A DNA stretch of 8,668 nucleotides from Phycisphaerales bacterium (lineage in GTDB: Bacteria > Planctomycetota > Phycisphaerae > SM23-33). Position 1 is the first letter of the stretch, and each line of letters opens with the position of its first letter. A program made the position numbers and the translations under genes. The stretch is from the NCBI GenBank assembly GCA_003171235.1, contig PMYM01000199.1, forward strand, positions 305-8,972, written 5' to 3'. The notes beneath the pieces were generated by a model that saw nothing but the letters and a program-made list of their open reading frames with translations, had not been told where the DNA came from and made no database searches. Of this stretch, positions 6,723 to 8,668 are shown in pieces.

Positions 6723-6976
6723 CATCTTGTGGCCCTGCGGGCCTTGGTCAACCCGACCTGCAACCCAACACCGCGGATGCATATATAAGGTGCGTACGTG
6801 GTCTGCCGTATTGCCTCGATTTCCCGTACTTGTTGTCGCTCATATACTTGCGGCATTTACGCCGTAGAAACAGGCGGAAAATTACGGAAAATTACGGAAA
6901 AAATAGGCCCATCTTCGTAGCGAAACCAAACAGGTTTGGAATGAATCCGCTGCGCCGGGCGTGGTTTGCCAAGCCG
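6723..6976. other. gene-free spacer between REP elements
   Basis: No coding frame with recognisable content was found here. It holds an AT-rich patch (GCATATATAAGG near 6780), a 10-bp tandem repeat (listed separately), and a short palindrome CCAAAC-AG-GTTTGG near 6925-6938. An open frame crossing it on the plus strand also runs through several REPs and is not credible. Confidence 0.5.
6875..6904 (+). repeat. 10-bp tandem repeat, about three copies
   Basis: CGGAAAATTA occurs at 6875-6884 and 6885-6894, followed by a degenerate third unit CGGAAAAAAT at 6895-6904. It is an AT-rich island in otherwise GC-rich DNA, and no function is evident. Confidence 0.7.
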
Positions 6977-7002
6977 GTAGGGCGTGCAACTCCGTTGCAC
7001 GC
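6977..7002 (+). repeat. REP element with GTAG head
   Basis: The GTAG head (6977-6980) is followed by GCGTGCAAC (6982-6990), loop TCC and GTTGCACGC (6994-7002). Arms and head equal those at 6556-6580; only the loop differs (TCC against TT). Confidence 0.8.
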
Positions 7003-7041
7003 GAAATCCTGGCCGGGCGCCGTGATTCATGAAGTGCGGGT

Positions 7042-7077
7042 GCCGTGGTTTGCGGAGCGAAGCGGAGCAACCACGGC
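7042..7077 (+). repeat. REP-like palindrome without GTAG head
   Basis: GCCGTGGTT (7042-7050) pairs perfectly with AACCACGGC (7069-7077) around an 18-base loop. Its CGTGGTTTGCG start and GGAGCAACCACG end resemble the neighbouring minus-strand element at 7111-7151, so the two may be an inverted pair of one REP type. No GTAG precedes it. Confidence 0.65.
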
Positions 7078-7110
7078 GAATACGGCATCCCAAGGAATCC
7101 TGATTCCTGC

Positions 7111-7151
7111 CGTGGCTGCTCCGGCCTTGCGGCCTGCGCAGACCACGCTAC
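7111..7151 (-). repeat. REP element with GTAG head
   Basis: On the minus strand GTAG (7148-7151) precedes CGTGG, a bulged T and CTGC. These pair with GCAG and CCACG (CTGC 7116-7119 with GCAG 7138-7141, CGTGG 7111-7115 with CCACG 7143-7147). It lies 15 bases from, and head-to-head with, the left end of the 449-bp element at 7167. Confidence 0.7.
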
Positions 7152-7166
7152 CCTAAGACTTGTTCA

Positions 7167-7231
7167 GTAGGGTGTGCAGCCGTCGTTTGGCTGCACACCT
7201 TGTCCGCTCGACCTCGGCAAACCAACGATAG
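7167..7231 (+). repeat. left terminal inverted repeat with REP hairpin
   Basis: GTAG (7167-7170), stem GGTGTGCAGCC (7171-7181), loop GTCGTTT and stem GGCTGCACACC (7189-7199) are followed by about 30 more bases. Those bases are also conserved, inverted, at 7551-7582. Identity beyond the hairpin is longer than in a simple REP. Confidence 0.85.
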
Positions 7232-7332
7232 GCTTACCCGCAGGTTCTGCCGCCCTTTGGCCTCGGCCCAAAAGCATTGGCCGACCGGCGTCCCTGTCCG
7301 TAAGCTGTCGGGTGACTAGGGAGATCGGCGGA

Positions 7333-7527
7333 ATGTCAGGACGCCTGGATTACATTCATTTCAACCCGGTGAAGCATGGCCTGGTTCGAAGGGCCCGCGA
7401 TTGGCCGTGGTCGAGTTTCATGCGGTACGTCGAGCTTGGCGAGTACGATATCGATTGGGCCGGCCCCCTTCGCCTCCCGGGCGGCTTGGATATCGAACCG
7501 GACATTTGGCCCGGTGGCGTCGAATGA
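7333..7527 (+). pseudogene. REP-associated tyrosine transposase, C-terminal remnant
   Basis: The frame reads MSGRLDYIHFNPVKHGLVRR followed by ARDWPWSSFMRYVELGEYD. This is the hallmark C-terminal region of RAYT/TnpA_REP (IS200-like Y1 superfamily): YIHxNPVKHGLV, then DWPWSSF. Only about 65 residues are left of a protein normally well over 130 long. The HUH metal-binding motif and catalytic tyrosine lie upstream of this part in the family and are missing, so it cannot transpose by itself. The sequence before about 7340 carries no transposase similarity I can see. The stop is TGA at 7525. Confidence 0.85.
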
Positions 7528-7550
7528 GTAGGAAAGGGCTGCTGGTGGGC

Positions 7551-7615
7551 GTATCGTTGGTTCGCCGACGTCGAGCGGGAAAGGTGTGCAGCCAAACGAC
7601 GGCTGCACACCCTAC
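7551..7615 (-). repeat. right terminal inverted repeat with REP hairpin
   Basis: Reverse complement of the left end, with five differences in 65. The head reads GTAG on the minus strand (7612-7615), and the hairpin arms are identical to the left end. Confidence 0.85.
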
Positions 7616-7772
7616 AACTGCGCTCTGCCCTGAGCTTTCCTATTCTTAGCCCATTGGGCGGAAAGACCAGTCAGTTCGACGGTCGTGCAATCCCGGCTGG
7701 CCCGGCGTAGTTCCAGCCTTTTGACAGCGAGCGGGGTACTCAGGGATAGCACGCGGAATCCGCAGAAAGTCC

Positions 7773-7801
7773 TTGACGCTGTTTAATGGTGAATCTAACC
7801 T
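7773..7801 (+). promoter_or_regulatory. weak putative promoter for the HNH gene
   Basis: TTGACG (7773-7778) is a good -35. After 17 bases TAACCT (7796-7801) is a poor -10. Position, about 75 bases before the start codon, fits a leader that contains the hairpin at 7821-7846. Confidence 0.3.
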
Positions 7802-7820
7802 TAGAGTCACTAGGCCGGCG

Positions 7821-7846
7821 TGCAAACCCAAAGAAAACGGTTTGCA
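7821..7846 (+). promoter_or_regulatory. leader hairpin upstream of the HNH gene
   Basis: TGCAAACC (7821-7828) and GGTTTGCA (7839-7846) are perfect eight-base inverted repeats around an A-rich ten-base loop. No T run follows, so it is not a standard terminator. It could be an operator or an RNA stem in the 5' leader, ending 29 bases before the start codon. Confidence 0.4.
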
Positions 7847-7875
7847 GGCCCCACAGGGTGAAGAGGACGGCGATC

Positions 7876-8668
7876 ATGAATAGGCACCCACCGGAATCAG
7901 TGAAGAAGCTTCTTCGACAAGAAGTAAGATTTGCGTGCCCAATACCAGATTGTGCCGCAGCGCTCCTGACTTGGCACCATTTTGACCCACCTTGGCGGGA
8001 AAGGGAAAACCATGATCCGAAAGGAATGATCGCGCTCTGCCGGAAGCATCATGAATTAGCGGACGCAGGTACCTGGACACGAGAAGAACTCCGTCGATTC
8101 AAGCAGAACCCGGCTTCCTCAGATTTGATTCGCGAACGTTTCTTCTGGGCCGAGAATTGTCCACTTGTGAAATTGGGAACCAACTACGCGGCTCGTTGTC
8201 CCATAGTCATCGCTGTTGCTGGAGAGCCTTTGGTATGGCAGGAACGATCCGCTGAAGGCCGGCTTTTGTTTTCGCTAGTAATTAACGACGAGAAAGGACG
8301 GAGATTGGTGACCGTGGACCGTAACACTGTCTTTGTGGATCCTAAGGTCCACGACCTATCATTTAGTGCAGATGCCACGCATCTCAAGGTTTGGCTCAAC
8401 GATAGACGGGTGGGCCTTGAATTACGATTCCACCGTCATGACCCTGCCGGTCTGGAAAAGAGGCTCCTCAAAGAAGAGACTCTTTCCCAGGCTTCGATAC
8501 CGCCTAAGATTGCAGCTCTTCGGCAAAATACACATGGAAGAGGCGATGACGATGGTGTCGCTCCTGGTCCTTCAATGATGGAAGACCCCCATTTGCGGTC
8601 GATGATAGAAAAAGATCGGCCAGCGGGCAAGATGGTTTCTATTAGAAACATTGGCCGCCACGTTACGA
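7876..8668 (+). CDS. HNH endonuclease-like protein, 3' end outside the window
   Basis: The frame opens at ATG 7876, eight bases after AAGAGGA (7861-7867), and stays open for 264 codons to the window edge. Residues 21-59 carry an HNH-type site: C21-x4-C26, WHHFDPPW (33-40), N45-H46, then GMIALC-x2-HH (50-59). H34/H35, N45 or H46, and H58/H59 are candidate catalytic residues. C21, C26, C55 and one of the histidines are candidate zinc ligands. This motif order matches HNH nucleases, which cut DNA with a ββα-metal fold. From about residue 100 to 185 alternating hydrophobic strands suggest a β-rich second domain (LLFSLVINDEKGRRLVTVD...), which I cannot name; the rest is polar and unordered. Composition is less GC-rich than the ATPase genes, and a mobile-element relic lies just upstream. 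It may belong to a defence or mobile locus, but neighbours beyond the edge are unseen. Confidence 0.8.
   Translation, partial: MNRHPPESVKKLLRQEVRFACPIPDCAAALLTWHHFDPPWRERENHDPKGMIALCRKHHELADAGTWTREELRRFKQNPASSDLIRERFFWAENCPLVKLGTNYAARCPIVIAVAGEPLVWQERSAEGRLLFSLVINDEKGRRLVTVDRNTVFVDPKVHDLSFSADATHLKVWLNDRRVGLELRFHRHDPAGLEKRLLKEETLSQASIPPKIAALRQNTHGRGDDDGVAPGPSMMEDPHLRSMIEKDRPAGKMVSIRNIGRHVT

Larger units (their letters stand above)
7167..7615. mobile_element. REP-bounded element with RAYT remnant
   Basis: The 449-bp segment is bounded by 65-base inverted repeats that match at 60 of 65 positions. Each end starts GTAGGGTGTGCAGCC and includes an 11-bp hairpin (GGTGTGCAGCC/GGCTGCACACC, loop GTCGTTT). 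Between them lies only the C-terminal part of a REP-associated tyrosine transposase. Intact RAYT genes are typically flanked by inverted REPs, so this looks like an internally deleted, non-autonomous copy. No target duplication is seen at the edges, as expected for this single-strand transposition chemistry. Confidence 0.75.
7616..7875. other. gene-free leader before the HNH gene
   Basis: With the preceding element edge, the stretch from 7528 to 7875 holds no gene I can support. It contains the right repeat of the mobile element, a promoter-like site (7773-7801) and a hairpin (7821-7846). A GTAG at about 7710 is not followed by a convincing palindrome. Confidence 0.5.

Noticed and set aside
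6563..7156. 197-residue plus-strand frame
   Set aside because: It reads through five palindromic repeats and a 10-bp tandem repeat and has no recognisable domain.

Overview
The window looks like bacterial DNA from a GC-rich, repeat-laden genome, most likely Planctomycetota. The support is circumstantial. There is a secreted seven-bladed PQQ-like propeller protein with an N-terminal HEAT-like helical repeat, an architecture common in planctomycetes. There are also many palindromic REP elements with GTAG heads, and a relic of a REP-associated tyrosine transposase (RAYT). No rRNA or other taxonomic marker is present.

Layout. Bases 1-172 carry two REP-type palindromes. A possible 34-residue small ORF (210-314) overlaps by ATGA the start of an unrecognised 340-residue protein (311-1333) that contains a HEPN-type R-x4-H motif. 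Next comes the secreted HEAT-like/PQQ-propeller protein, with a GTG start at 1586. A complete minus-strand tRNA-Gln(CUG) unit follows: promoter, tRNA and intrinsic terminator, 3342-3516. The core of the window is a translationally coupled pair: a six-TM UreH/TauE-SafE-like membrane protein with a Cys/His-rich tail (3627-4391), and a CcoI/FixI-type copper P1B-ATPase (4388-6559). Such pairs act in copper supply to cbb3-type cytochrome oxidase or in copper homeostasis. This ATPase is odd. It has TGQS instead of TGES in the actuator loop and HA instead of HP in the nucleotide domain. It has no HMA domain. Two tandem 63-bp palindromic repeat units are inserted in frame in its catalytic region, and its stop codon lies inside the GTAG head of a further REP.

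From 6556 to 7615 is a REP-rich, essentially gene-free zone. It ends in a 449-bp element with 65-bp terminal inverted repeats (60/65 matching) around the C-terminal remnant of a RAYT. Five repeat heads in the window share the start GTAGGGYRYGC, consistent with one mobilising transposase. After a 260-bp leader with a promoter-like site and a hairpin, an HNH-nuclease-like gene (7876 to the window end) runs off the edge.

The two outer genes (311-1333 and 7876-8668) are visibly less GC-rich than the ATPase operon and sit beside REPs, so they look like accessory cargo. The strongest unusual signals are the REP pair turned into coding sequence inside the P-type ATPase, the E-to-Q change in its dephosphorylation motif, and the REP/RAYT-remnant cluster.
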